A stretch of DNA of 64,000 nt, taken from contig JAZAYU010000009.1 of the NCBI GenBank assembly GCA_038501625.1, forward strand, positions 5,570,396-5,634,395, read 5' to 3'. A model generated the notes under the pieces. That model had not been told where the DNA came from. It did no database searches and saw only the letters and a list, made by a program, of their open reading frames with translations. This document shows, piece by piece, positions 1 to 11,745 of this stretch. The DNA is from Corbicula japonica (lineage: Eukaryota; Mollusca; Bivalvia; Venerida; Cyrenidae). The translations under genes and the position numbers were made by a program. Within the stretch, counting starts at the first letter, position 1, and every line of letters starts with the position of its first letter.

Positions 1-815
1 GTCTGGATCTACACAGTTCACCTCTTGGTCAGAAATATTATATCATGCATTCTTATAGTCTTGTCTGGATCTACACAGTTCACTTCTTGGTCAGAAATAT
101 TACATCACACATCCCTGCAGTCTTTCTAGATCTACACAGTTCACCTCTCAGTGCCATCTGATCAGGATCTGCACTAGTCACTTTTTGGTCAGAAATAACC
201 TAATAAACCAAATAGCAAACAGTGAAGATCCTGATCAGAGGGTACGGATGTGCCCACTGATCTGGATCTACACTGTTTGCCCATGCCATAAAGGTGTGTA
301 TAATTATGGAGGAAAGCGTTAACTGAAAAGCGATCGCTCTGTGGAGATTTGCAGGCATCTACAATGACTGCAAAATTTATGAATCCAGTCTCCACTATCA
401 TACAAATTTAGATATCTGGTTTGCTCTGGAGACTGTACAAACCAAATTGTTTCGCAGAATTGAGTTATTTTAATTCGTAAACTAGACATATTTCTTGGAA
501 TGAACTCGTTATGCAGAAGCATTTCATCAGTGCAATATGATCTGGATAGATTTGTTTTATTTATGTGATTTTATCTGTCTTATAATTATATAATTCATTT
601 TGGGTGTACAAATGAATTAAACCCTTTTCTCCATAATATTATATGTGCATTTTTACACCTGGGCAAAGTGTAGATCTGTGCTGTGCCGTCTAATCAGGAT
701 CTGCACTGTTCTCTTTGTGGTCAGTAATAACCTAATAAATCAAAAGCAAACAGTGATCTGGATCCACACTGTTTGCCCATTCCATAAAGGCGTGTATATG
801 GAGGAAGGGGTTAAG
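1..815. repeat. Several partial family A copies
   Basis: Repeated TCTGGATCTACACAGTTCAC and TTGGTCAGAAATA blocks (1-200), an A right half to about 320, and a shorter copy at 640-815 ending GTGTATATGGAGGAAGGGG then TTAA. AT-rich filler between; no gene seen. Confidence 0.6.
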
Positions 816-1170
816 CAATAAGGTGTGCTACCCATTAAACATCCCTGATTTTCTTGTAGTTTGTATAGGACATGGCAGACCTTGTAAACCAAATAGTAGT
901 CAATTTTATACTTAACAAAAAAGTAACTTAATATGCAATATTCTTAACAAAAAAGAAACTTTCGCAATATATCATGGGAAACTGACTTTTTACAATTTTT
1001 ATAATATGAATGCCGGTTCTAAGATTCAAAGTTCAAGAGAAAGTTGAACACCAAAATGTTTATTTTTGAAGTTGTTGGATCAGTTCAAATATTTTTTTGA
1101 TAGCTAGATTTTGCACTTTTCTATTTAGTTAAAGTGGAGATAATTGTCAAAAATGGATATTGAAGAAATA

Positions 1171-1979
1171 CACTGCAACTCCGTTATATCGCGATATCCA
1201 ATATATCGCGCTTGGTCCGTGGATCCCAATTTTTTGTACATTTACAATGTATATGTTTGTTCATTCTTCGTGGGTGGTAAAAAAGATCAAATGATTAAAT
1301 CAACGTTGGCGACAAATTCACGAAACGCACGCTTTTTCCATGTCGTATTACGTCATTAACGGCCACGGATACAATTTAACATCAAACGTATGAAAATAGA
1401 TGAAAGTATGTTTTTTTACAATTATGTTGCTTCTGATTTGACATGAAACCCCCTTTGTGATGAACAATAGGTGCAAAAAAACACCAAGCTAATACGGTAC
1501 TGGCAGAATTTCGTTCACGAGACAAACCGCAAATTAGCGATAATTAATGCAAGTTGCTAACCATAATAGACATGAGCAGGAAACGTCAAAATAGTTATTT
1601 TGACATTACCTGCTCATCGACATATCAATCTGGTAATCGTCGATCAGTTGAAAGTATTGAAAACAATAATACCACCGTTGGAAATTGATGACGGCGATCT
1701 TTGTTCGTACATTAATTTCTTTTTATTAAAAATAAATCTTAATAAATTATATAAAAAGTTGTTTTAAAACATTTGTCCAGGACGGAAGGTACTCCCTGAT
1801 GTACCCGTAGATTTCACGGCGTGTTAATTACGCAACACCGTGATATACATGCATCTGACAGCAAAAACAAATATTAATTCTCCTTGATTTAGCGTGATTA
1901 TTTACTTATATCGCGCTCCGTTTATATTGCGGTTGGCAGGCTTGGACCCCGAGGTCTGCGATATAATGGAGTTGCAGTG
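1171..1979. mobile_element. TA-flanked DNA transposon, CACTGCAACTCC TIRs
   Basis: Ends CACTGCAACTCCGTTATATC and GATATAATGGAGTTGCAGTG (one mismatch over 20 bp) are flanked by TA on both sides (1169-1170 and 1980-1981). TA duplication points to the Tc1/mariner/pogo superfamily. At 809 bp with no transposase frame, it is non-autonomous. Confidence 0.65.
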
Positions 1980-2247
1980 TAGTGTCTTCCTTTGTATCAA
2001 TCAACTACAAACATTGCATTTTTCCTGTTTACCATGTCATATGCTTCTAAACAAGATAGTCAGTAAAGCTTTTAAAACATCAGATCCTATCAGAACATGG
2101 AGATAGCCTTGACCTAATCAAAAATATAACATCTTCTTTCTTTATAAAATGTTAAATACTATTACTGATAAAAAGAATAAAATTAATTTGAACCAGATTT
2201 TTTAATTTAAAAATCATAAGTTCTTTTGTTCAATATGTGTATATATA

Positions 2248-2494
2248 CTCAACAAAAAAAGAAACCTGACACTGTAACTTTGAATAAGTATGAGGTGCAT
2301 ATTCAAAATCTATATATTTTTGCACCATCCAAAAGAAAATAACCACTGAATCACTTGTTTCATGCACCAAAAATATCAAAATGCATAATGAAGTTCAAAA
2401 CATGCACAATTTTTATTACATACCACAATTCAATAAGCTTTAAATCCAGGAAAATACACCAAATATAAAGTGTCAGGTTTCTATTTTTGTTGAG
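2248..2494. mobile_element. 247-bp TA-flanked MITE
   Basis: CTCAACAAAAAAAGAAACCT plus GACAC at the left is matched by its reverse complement at the right with one difference; TA at 2246-2247 and 2495-2496. Mariner-type MITE. Partial ends of the same kind occur near 930-960 and 15900. Confidence 0.75.
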
Positions 2495-2818
2495 TATAGT
2501 TATTGGGAATGGATTCCTTAATTAAAACAAAGTCGTCGAGATTTGTTTTATTTAGCCTTTTTCACTTTTTATAGAACTTGGGATCACTTTTATAGAGTTT
2601 GGGACAAAATCTATAAATTTCAACTTAAAATGTACTTAATAAATTCATTGACCGATATTCCAGTGAGTTAATGTTTAATATATGCAAATGTGGTCAAAAG
2701 TTGCACTTAACCTCACTTACTGGGCAGAATTTAAGAGAAATCGTGGCAAATCATTTTTCAAAACCTGTTGCTGGCATTACCAGTCTACACAGGTTGATCA
2801 TTTCTTGTTTCATTCCAG

Positions 2819-2924
2819 GAAGCAGAAGCGGTTCTTGGTAATTGATGCACTACAAATGATTCTAGTAGAACCAGATATCAGACGACTTGGCTGGGGAATT
2901 GTTACATTTGTGGGATTTTTGCAG
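2819..2924 (+). CDS. CLEC16A: CLEC16A orthologue, internal exon
   Basis: Coding exon of 106 nt between a pyrimidine-rich acceptor ending TTCCAG and a donor GTCTGT. It completes one codon and then reads 35 residues, KQKRFLVIDALQ through to VTFVGFLQ, ending in phase 0. The segment matches, from family knowledge, the conserved CLEC16A/Ema block with RFLVID and EPD..RLGWG. CLEC16A is an endosome/lysosome-associated scaffold acting in endolysosomal trafficking and mitophagy with the ubiquitin ligase NRDP1. The next exon joins in frame (FLQ then NIEVTGD). Upstream exons lie before the window, so the N-terminal FPL domain is not visible. The following intron, about 10.8 kb, contains the assembly gap and several transposons. 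Confidence 0.9.
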
Positions 2925-3369
2925 GTCTGTAGTCAGTCTAAACCTGATCCACTCTGCATTGAATGTCATGCAGACATGTATATATTCTCAGAAAAATAAA
3001 AAAAGAGATGAGCATATAATTTGTAGGGTTAAAGTCTAGGAACCTTGTTCAATGACATTTCTTGTGTTGTATCATCAGATATGTTTGCTAAAAATAGATC
3101 AGCACTGTCTATGCAGATCACCTACGAGAACTTGAAATACAAAGAAAAGCTATGAATTCTGCAAAATTGTCATAATTTCTGGCCTTGTGTTGGCAGAACT
3201 ATTGATATTCATCGTCACCTACATGATTGATTGTGATATTCTTATTATAACATTGATTTTCTTTATATGATGATCTATAGGATTTGATGTTGTCTATCAT
3301 TGATAATGAAAACAACCTATATTTACTTCACCTTACAATGAAAATCAATGTCAAATATTTGTCAACATG

Positions 3370-3690
3370 GCCAGGTGGCAAGATTATAAAACTGAGATTG
3401 GTGACAAGTCTCAAATCTCAAGCATTTGATCAGCTTAAATGAAAATTTATTTCCAGTTTAGCCAATCAGATGCTTGACAAGTCTCAAATCTCGAGTATTT
3501 GATTCGCTGAAAAGGAGACAAGTCACCATTTTAGCCTATCAGATGCTTGAGATTTTAGACTTCATTATTTCAGTAAATCAAGGCTGAACATAATTTAAAC
3601 TGAGATTTGAGACCAGAGGCCATTTCAGCCAATCAGATGCTTGGGATTTGAGATTGGGACCAGATGCTCAATTTGGTCTCCAGGCCTAGG
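3370..3690. repeat. Cluster of degenerate family B units
   Basis: Four or more partial B arms in mixed orientation (AGCCAATCAGATGCTTGA, TCTCAAATCTCGAGTATTTG). The right end reaches 3690, about 125 bp before the N gap. Confidence 0.6.
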
Positions 3691-3814
3691 TTTGAGCACC
3701 TTGCATTTCTTTGTTCCTCTCAGCTACACATAAATGCTGCTAATAAAAGCAGGACATATAAAACACAACTTTGACTTCATGCAGTATTATCATTTTACCA
3801 TAGGAATACTTAGC

Positions 3815-4314
3815 NNNNNNNNNNNNNNNNNNNNNNNNNNNNNNNNNNNNNNNNNNNNNNNNNNNNNNNNNNNNNNNNNNNNNNNNNNNNNNNNNNNNNN
3901 NNNNNNNNNNNNNNNNNNNNNNNNNNNNNNNNNNNNNNNNNNNNNNNNNNNNNNNNNNNNNNNNNNNNNNNNNNNNNNNNNNNNNNNNNNNNNNNNNNNN
4001 NNNNNNNNNNNNNNNNNNNNNNNNNNNNNNNNNNNNNNNNNNNNNNNNNNNNNNNNNNNNNNNNNNNNNNNNNNNNNNNNNNNNNNNNNNNNNNNNNNNN
4101 NNNNNNNNNNNNNNNNNNNNNNNNNNNNNNNNNNNNNNNNNNNNNNNNNNNNNNNNNNNNNNNNNNNNNNNNNNNNNNNNNNNNNNNNNNNNNNNNNNNN
4201 NNNNNNNNNNNNNNNNNNNNNNNNNNNNNNNNNNNNNNNNNNNNNNNNNNNNNNNNNNNNNNNNNNNNNNNNNNNNNNNNNNNNNNNNNNNNNNNNNNNN
4301 NNNNNNNNNNNNNN
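3815..4314. other. Assembly gap (500 N)
   Basis: Exactly 500 unknown bases, a conventional placeholder, so the true distance is not known. Confidence 0.99.
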
Positions 4315-4721
4315 TATCATCGTAACGATCAGTTCATTTTCGTCAGACACATTTTCAAGTATGCATGCGCGAAAGAACGACGACTCCTCAATTCTATCTT
4401 ATTTCAAGAGAAACCGGCCTTGTGAGGCTGATGCCAACTCCATCCGGCATTCTGAACTTCAAAATTCTAGAAATGAGATCGAGATCATTTCCGGATAGCC
4501 CTTCAAGAGCGACTCTTACGACGCCAAGTACCCCTTCACGTCGTGAAATTACTCCGACGCCGGACGCGGTACCCCAACATGCCGAGACACTGAATCAACG
4601 CCGGCTACCTCGAACAGCCAGTTCGATCCAGTCAGGTGTCGATCCTAAGTGGAAGAAAGTCTACTTCTGGTTGCAAGAAGTTGGCAATGTTTTTTTTATA
4701 TATATTTACTTAGCCTTGTGA
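4315..4721 (+). CDS. Coding-like fragment beside assembly gap, unidentified
   Basis: Directly after the 500-N gap the base composition becomes clearly more GC-rich than its surroundings for about 370 bases. A frame from 4365 is open for 118 codons (Thr/Pro/Arg/Ser-rich, then GVDPKWKKVYFWLQEVGNV). It runs into a T-rich tract followed by AATAAA-like sequence near 4730. It lies inside the CLEC16A intron but does not belong to CLEC16A, since the flanking exons join in phase without it. It may be the 3' end of a nested gene, a retrocopy or a transposon ORF; the gap hides its 5' part. Confidence 0.3.
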
Positions 4722-5372
4722 CTTGCATTAAATAAATAAAATAACTCAATTTCATGCTACTATATAAAAAAAGGGAAATATGCATATCGGGAATCGCCAC
4801 ACTCATAAAACACAGCCTCCCCTGCAGCAAAAAGAAGAGAGGAAAATAAATGATTTGTTTGTTGATTGTTTAACAAAAAAGGGGAACCGTATGGGTTAGC
4901 GCCTTGGAACAGTCAGTAGCAAAATAATTTGCTACTAGGGGTTTAAACCAGGTTCTTGGGGTGCACTACATAATTTATTATACCTGTTTGTGTTAACTGA
5001 ATACCTATTATGATATTATTTTTATATATGTGAAGCTATCTATATGTTTACTGGTATCGTAAATTGATTTAATTTCAGATTGTGAGTGGGGTTTTTCCAC
5101 CTTATCAAGAGTGAAGACTAAGCTTAGAAGCAGGCTTAACAATTCAACATTAAATTCATTGTTAATGATATCCATGGAAGGTCCTGAATTACTGAATTTT
5201 GATTATAATAAGGCAGTCAGCGCTTGGGCCCAAGAAAAAAAGAGGCTTCTGAAAGTTTAATCCTAATACTGTCAGTTGTAATGAAACACTGAGTTTGATA
5301 TGTGTGAGATATCTTGGACAATGAAGGTGAAAAACTAACTATACAGAGTATATAGTTGACATTGTAACTTGA

Positions 5373-5627
5373 GATCAGGCCCCGTGATTATAAAACTTTT
5401 TTTGTGCTCGGCTCAATTTGAGCATGAAAATTTGATGGCTTCTTTTCTGTTCATTATATAAAATAAAACATTTTAAACTGGAAAGTTGACACAATTGCTC
5501 TAAACAACAACTGTTGAACAGAAAATTATTCCTTATTTAAGATGACTGTTAATATCCTAGATATTTTAAGTTTGAGCACAGAATTGAGTTGAGCATGAAA
5601 AAAGTTTTATAATCACGGGGCCTGATC
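5373..5627. mobile_element. 255-bp MITE with GATCAGGCCCCGTGATTA ends
   Basis: GATCAGGCCCCGTGATTATA plus AAACTTTTTT at the left is inverted exactly at the right. Inner arms carry GCTCAA..GAGCATGAAAA as well. The target duplication is unclear. A diverged relative occurs at about 56475-56905. Confidence 0.6.
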
Positions 5628-7452
5628 AGTTTATGTTATTAAAACACATGTTGACATAATGTTTACACATTGTTTCACATTATTTATGTTTTTTAACTTT
5701 GTACCTTTCTTGGCTCTAAAGAGATAAAAAAAACATCTACTATATACAGTTTTTGCAGTAAACTTTGGTACAAATATAAAATTGTATAAAATGATAGTTA
5801 AAAAATAATGTTTCGCGAGCTTAAATCCACGAAATATCCAGCGACAACCCTTCCAAAAATCCTGGGGAGACCGTCAGTAAGTTGGCGAATATTTTTGTTA
5901 ATGCATTGTTGTGATCGACGTAAAAATTAAGATTGTAACTGTTTCAGTCTCTTAAGGTACGTGAGCCTTGTGCATTTCATTGTTGACAATACTCAGTTGT
6001 GGCGGAGCCTGATCATCGTTATTCTAGCAAAATTTAACCACTAATCATACGCTTCTGCATCAAAAAGACCCCCGCCTAAGATTCAGGTGAAAAAAAAGTG
6101 GAAAACCTAATTTCCTTGCATCAAAATACAAGTACCTGCATCTATTGAAATCCCTGAATATACAGAATTATTTGCTAATGTTGATGTTAGTAACTGTCAC
6201 AAAGTTTAACGAAAAAATCACACATAGTTTCATATGTTTACAGTAATGATATCTGTGCAGGGCATGTTCGATTCAACCAGCGCGCCAGTATTTCAACGCT
6301 TTCAGCGCTTTGATTAACATTGTAAATAAACTAAGCTTACAATCTAGTGAATAGAGCACCAGAATTCAAAAAGAACTAGGTTTGCTAGGTTCTTTTGAAT
6401 ATTGGTAAGGGGTACAACTCCCCCTCAGGGGATTCCTTCCTGAGTGGATGGCTGCACGGAGGTGCAACAGGGATCTTGCCTCTGTATCAGCCGTTAATGT
6501 AGTCTGGTTCCCTGCCCCTGTCATTACATTATTGGGTCAGACATACACCGAAAATGGCAACACCCTGTGTATAAGGAATACTACAGTAAAAAATTTCTTT
6601 GTTGGACCAAACTTTTCAAAATCTGTTAGTAGCTTATGTTTGCAAATCTTGATACTGACCCTTAATTTATGCCTGTCCATGCTATGTCAAGTGAAAATCG
6701 GTTATTATTAAATTGTATGTTTTTTGGGAAAAAATTGTTGTGCTATAGTAAATCTACAGTGGGAGACATATTTTTTTGTAATTTCATCCAAATGGTCCAT
6801 AATCTAGCATTATAATATAAATTTACTCACTTACACAGGATGCCACCATTTTTAGCCTTTGCCAGACATACTGTTTGATAGTCCGTTGGGTACCAGACTA
6901 GCGTTTACAATCAATATTTACATAATAGTGGCATGTTCAAAAACTCTAAATATAGATCAGTTCTTGAAATTCTCAACAGCATAATTATGACACAGTTTCT
7001 ACCGTTTTATCAAATGTATTCTTAACAACATATTTTCAATAACATTTGTAAAAATAGAAGTAATTCTAACAGGAAGAAAAAATGAAAAATTTTCGGATAA
7101 AATGTTTATTTTTGGCAATAAACTGAAAAACCAATCAATGTGGCAATAAAGAAGGCAAAAAACTAAAATTAGGAATGATGTCATTTGTATTTCTTGGTTA
7201 CTCTTAACCCCTGTTTTGATTTTGATTTCCATGAAATAATTTTCTTGAAATTTCAAGAATTTAAATACATAAAAACAATATCAGGGCCCCGAAAGAAACA
7301 ACTGAGATTGGAGACCAGTCTCAAATTTTCAGGGAACTTTCAGCAAATTTTTAGTGTAGGTCCAGATCTACTGCACAGATGGGCAGGCTGATTTGGATCT
7401 ACACTGGTCACTTATGTGATCAAAGACAAATCCACGGAGATGAGGGTTTTAA

Positions 7453-7669
7453 CCCTTTCCTCCATATATACGCCTTTTTACGCATGTGTGACCAGTGTAG
7501 ATCCGTGCCGTCTGATCAGGATCTGGGACTGGTCTCATTTTGGTCAGAGATAATCTAACAAATCAAAAAGTGAACAGTTTAGATCCTGATCAGACGGCAC
7601 AGATGTGCCGGCTGATCTGGATCTACACTGTTCGCCCACATAATAAAGGTGTGTCTATGGAGGAAAGGG
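7453..7669. mobile_element. Family A foldback (TTAA-flanked), full copy
   Basis: Starts CCCTTTCCTCCATATATACG and ends TATGGAGGAAAGGG, with TTAA on both sides. Between are mirror blocks GTGTAGATC.., CTGATCAGGATCTG and GATCTGGATCTACACTG, so the strand folds back on itself. TTAA plus CCC ends are the piggyBac-type pattern. Confidence 0.75.
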
Positions 7670-8855
7670 TTAATTTATGATTGTGTCAGATTTGTGACAA
7701 AATGGCGGGAATGATTGTCTGAAGTTTCTAGCTTGATGTTACCCACTTGGCAAAGGCTACACACCTGCTGAAATATGTTCATGATATTGAGGGAGGTTTG
7801 GTTTCTTACGAGGGAGACGTCTAAGAAAGAAATATGGAGATCGAACAATTAGTGTTGCAATTTTGGATCTTGATAATCTAAAATTAAGGAAGACATGGCA
7901 GGTCCGAGACTCTGCTGGAACGTTGCAACACAGTTCCTTTTTGTTGTGGAAACAAATTATTCTTTTAGTTTATTGTTAATAAAAACAAAATTTTTGAAAA
8001 AGGGTTTAAGTTTATACATAATTTTATACTTCTAACAAACATTTCTGCTTTTCTAGATTAAAGTCCAGTTTTTATATACAAATTTATTCAATTGGTTATA
8101 AACCAGGTTTTCTTTAGAAAAATCCTGGTTATTAGATTGGGGTATGTCGTTGGGCGGGCGGGCGGCTGGGCTGGCGGGCGTCAACATTTTGTGAAGTTTT
8201 TTGTTAAAGTTGTGTTTTTCTCAGTAACCTTTCAAGGTACAACTTTGAAACTTAACATAGTTGTCTGACATATCAATACCAATTATCAGGACAAGTTTCA
8301 TAATCCTGACTGTATTTTGACAAAGTTATGCCCCTTTTTCACTTAGAAATTTTGTGAAGTTTTTTGTTAAAGTTGTGTTTTTCTCAGTAACCGTTCAAGG
8401 TACAACTTTGAAACTTAACATAGTTGTCTGACATATCAATACCAATTATCAGGACAAGTTTCATAATCCGTGACTGTATTTTGACAAAGTTATGCCCCTT
8501 TTTCACTTAGAAATTTTGTGAAGTTTTTTGTTAAAGTTGTGTTTTTTTCAGTAACCGTTCAAGGTACAACTTTGAAACTTAACATGGTTGTCTGACATAT
8601 CAATATCAATTATCAGGACAAGTTTCATAATCCCTGACTGTATTTTGACAAAGTTATGCCCCTTTTTCACTTAGAAATTTTGTGAAGTTTTTTGTGAAAT
8701 TTGTGTTTTTCTCAAGAACCTTTCAAGGTACAACTTTGAAACTTAACATAGTTATCTGACATCTGAATACCAATTATGAGGACAAGTTTCATAATCCCTG
8801 ACTTATTTTGACAAAGTTATGCCCCTTTTTCACTTAAAAATTGTGTTTAGTTTTT

Positions 8856-10758
8856 AGCTCGACTATTAGAAGAATAGGGGAGCTATCCTACTCGCCCCGG
8901 CGTCGGCATTGGCATCGGCGTCGGCATCAGCGTCGGCGTCCGTTAAACAAAAAATGCACTTTGGTCCATTACTTGAAAACTACTTATGATATCAACTTGA
9001 AACTTGGAATATATATTCACCATCAAATTCTACATCATTACCAGCAACACCCATAACTCTGCTACAAATATTTTTCAAGTTATGCCCCTTTTTCACTTAA
9101 ATTTTGCGTTAAGGAAAATATGCACTTTGGTCCATAACTTATAAACTACTTGAGATATCAACTTGAAACTTGGAATATGTATTCACCATCAAATTCTACA
9201 TCATTACAAACAAGACCCATAACTCTGCTGTCAATATATTTCAAGTTATTCCCCTTTTTTCTTATATTTTGTGTCAAGCAAAATATGCATTTTGCCCCTA
9301 ACTTAAAAACTACTTGAGATATTGCCTTGAAACTTGAAATATATTTTCACCATCAAAATCCACATCATAACCAACAAGACCCATAACCCTTCTTCCAATA
9401 TTTTTCAAATTATGCCCCTTTTTCGCTTACATTTTGTGTTAAGCAAAATATACAGTCGGCCCTTAACTTTGTTATGAATGGAGGGATTTCAAAATAACTT
9501 GGCACAAATGTTCACCGTGACAAGGCGGTGTGTCGCGTACAATACCCATGCCTGTAGGTCCAAGGTCAAGGTCACTGTTACTAAAAATAGAATTTTCTTG
9601 CAAAATCGTGTCCGCTCTGTAACTTTGTTATTTCTTATTGGGTTTTTAAATAACTTGGTATAATTGTTCACCATATCAAGACGGTGTGTCACGTACATGC
9701 CCAAGCCTGTAGGTCAATGGTCAAGGTCACTGTTACTAAAAATAGAATTTTCTTGTCTAGGCTGTTACTTTGTTATGAATGGAGGGATTTCAAAATATCT
9801 TGGCACAAATGTTCACCATGACAAGGCTGTGTGTCCGCACAATACCCATGCCTGTAGATCCAAGGTCAAGGTCACTGTTACTAAAAATAGAATTTTCTTG
9901 TCCAGGCTGTAACTTTGTTATGAATGGAAGGATTTCAAAATAACTTGACACAAATGTTCACCATGACAGGGCGGTTTGTCACGTACCATGCCCATGCCTG
10001 TAGGTCAAAGGTCAAGGTCACTGTTACTAAAAATAGAATTATCTTGTCCTGGCTGTTACTTTGTTATAAATGGAGGGATTTCAAAATAACTTTCCACAAA
10101 TGTTCATGAAAAGGCAGTGTGTCCGCACAATACCCAAGCCTGAAGGTCCAAGGTCAAGGTCACTGTTACTAAAAATAGAATTTTCTTGTCCAGGCTGTAA
10201 CTTCATTATAAATGGAGGGATTTCAAAAAAACTTGACACAAATGTTCACCATGAAAGGGCAGTGTATCACGTATTATTCCCATCATTGCACTTGAGTGTC
10301 TGAAAATGATGCATAGCGGGGCATCCGTGTCCTATGGACACATTTCTAGTTTCACTTATATTTTCACTTAAGTGCACTTCATCGATAACTTTGCAAATAC
10401 TTAAGGTATCAACTTCAAACTACCATTATATTTTCATTTCAGTTCTTTTTCTTTAACATTACTGAAGTGATTGATATTTGACTAAAAGTAAATGTCTCTA
10501 ATAAAAAATTACTAACAAGTTTTCTAACAAATTCAGAAATATTTCATAGTTATTCCCCTATTCAGTTTAATATTTATGGTACATTTAGGAATTATTTCTG
10601 TTATTTGAAAAGAATTTCTCCCTTACCATTCACTTGTTAATATTTTTCCTGATTGCACATGAATGTATGGCCATAGTTGTTATTGTTTTAATCTTCAAAT
10701 TGCATTTGTTTCAAATGATTCGAATAGTGGAGCATGCTGTCTCCTGTGACAGCTCTTG
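8856..10758 (+). mobile_element. Inserted Helitron/Helentron-like element with two array types
   Basis: It starts AGCTCGACTATTAG after a T run and ends with hairpin GCTGTC..GACAGC then T and CTTG|TT. Removing it rejoins a broken 164-bp unit of the outer array (..TTTAGTTTTT + TTTGTGAAAGTTG..), so these ends are supported by an empty-site comparison. Inside are about four 160-bp units (8937-9450), then about six 145-bp units (9465-10300). A second terminator, hairpin GTGTCC-TAT-GGACAC + ATTT + CTAG|T, lies at 10327-10349. Either two elements are nested or the element has two alternative 3' ends. No Rep/helicase frame. Confidence 0.65.
9465..10300 (+). repeat. 145-bp tandem array
   Basis: About six units; unit starts fall at 9465, 9621, 9766, 9911, 10057 and 10199. 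Each contains GGAGGGATTTCAAAATAAC and CAAGGTCAAGGTCACTGTT followed by ACTAAAAATAGAATTTTC. The small open frames here are products of the repeat. Confidence 0.85.
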
Positions 10759-11745
10759 TTTGTGAAAGTTGTCTTTTCTCAGTAACCATTCAAGGTATAA
10801 CTTTAAAACTTTACATAATTGTTTGACATCACAGTACCAATTATCAGGTCAAGTTTCATAGGGGTTTTGATTGAGTTTTGCAAAAGTTATGCCCCTTTTT
10901 GACTTAGATTTTTTGTTAAGTATTTTGTGAATGTTATCTGTTGATGCCAAATTGCCTGTTGACGCTTAGATTGGTTTGTGGGTAGCTTATATCAACAGGC
11001 AGCTTGCGATTGTTACCCAGGTGTCTGTGATAAATGTCAAGGTCACTTGCTAAATATAGAAATTCAGCTTACCCTCAATAACTTGAGTTTGCTTTTACCT
11101 CTGGATGCCAAACTTAGTATATGAGTAGCTAATATCAAAGGACAGCTTGGGATTGCCACAGGTATCTGCGATCAAGGTCAAGGTCACTGTTGCTAAAAAT
11201 AGAAATTCAGTTTTCCCTTGATAACTTGAGTTTGCTTTGGTATATTTACGCCGAACTTAGTGTTGGTATCTAATATCAACATGCAGCTTGAGATTGCTAC
11301 CCAGGCGCCTGTGATAAAGCTCAAGGTCACTGTAGCTAAAAATAGAAATTCAGTTTCTGCTCAATAGCTTGAGTTTTCTTTGGCCTATTGACACCAAACT
11401 TGGTTTGTGGGTAGCTTATATCAAGACACTACTTAGGATTGATACCTAGGTGTCTGTGATAAAGGTCTATGTCATTTTTGCTAAAAATAAAAATTTAGGT
11501 TTCTCCTTATTACTTGGGTTAGCTGTGATCTATTGACACCAAACTTTCTTTGGGTAGCTGATACCAAGACGCAACTCAGGATTTCTACTCAGAAGTCTGT
11601 GATCAAGATCAAGGTCACTGTTGCTAAAAAAAGAAGTTCAGTTTCTTTATATCAGATATTTTCTTTGCAAAAGTATAAGTATTAAATGAAAACCTGGTTT
11701 TTGGCGCGTGGCGACGACTTTTTCTTGTTTTCTGCTGTCTTTTAA

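Larger units (their letters stand above)
8099..11727 (+). mobile_element. Outer Helentron-like element with 164-bp array, interrupted
   Basis: Starts near ATAAACCAGGTTTTC and ends near GAAAACCTGGTTTT followed by CTTG|TT at 11724-11727, giving asymmetric inverted repeats. The core has about four units of about 164 bp (8188-8850, each with TTTGTGAAGTTTTTTG and TCAAGGTACAACTTTGAAAC). After the inserted element the same unit resumes at 10759. From about 10930 to 11640 a second array (about 142 bp, with CAAGGTCACTGTTGCTAAAA) follows. A GGGCGGGCGGGCGGC tract sits near the 5' end. The exact outer boundaries are uncertain. Confidence 0.5.

Noticed and set aside
2682..2999. 105-aa stand-alone ORF
   Set aside because: Only 2819-2924 is conserved and it is bounded by splice sites; the rest is intron read-through.
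3734..4498. 254- and 186-codon frames across the gap
   Set aside because: They exist only because Ns contain no stop codons.
9478..10303. Series of 60-80 codon frames
   Set aside because: All arise from the 145-bp tandem repeat and carry the same peptide words in shifted frames.
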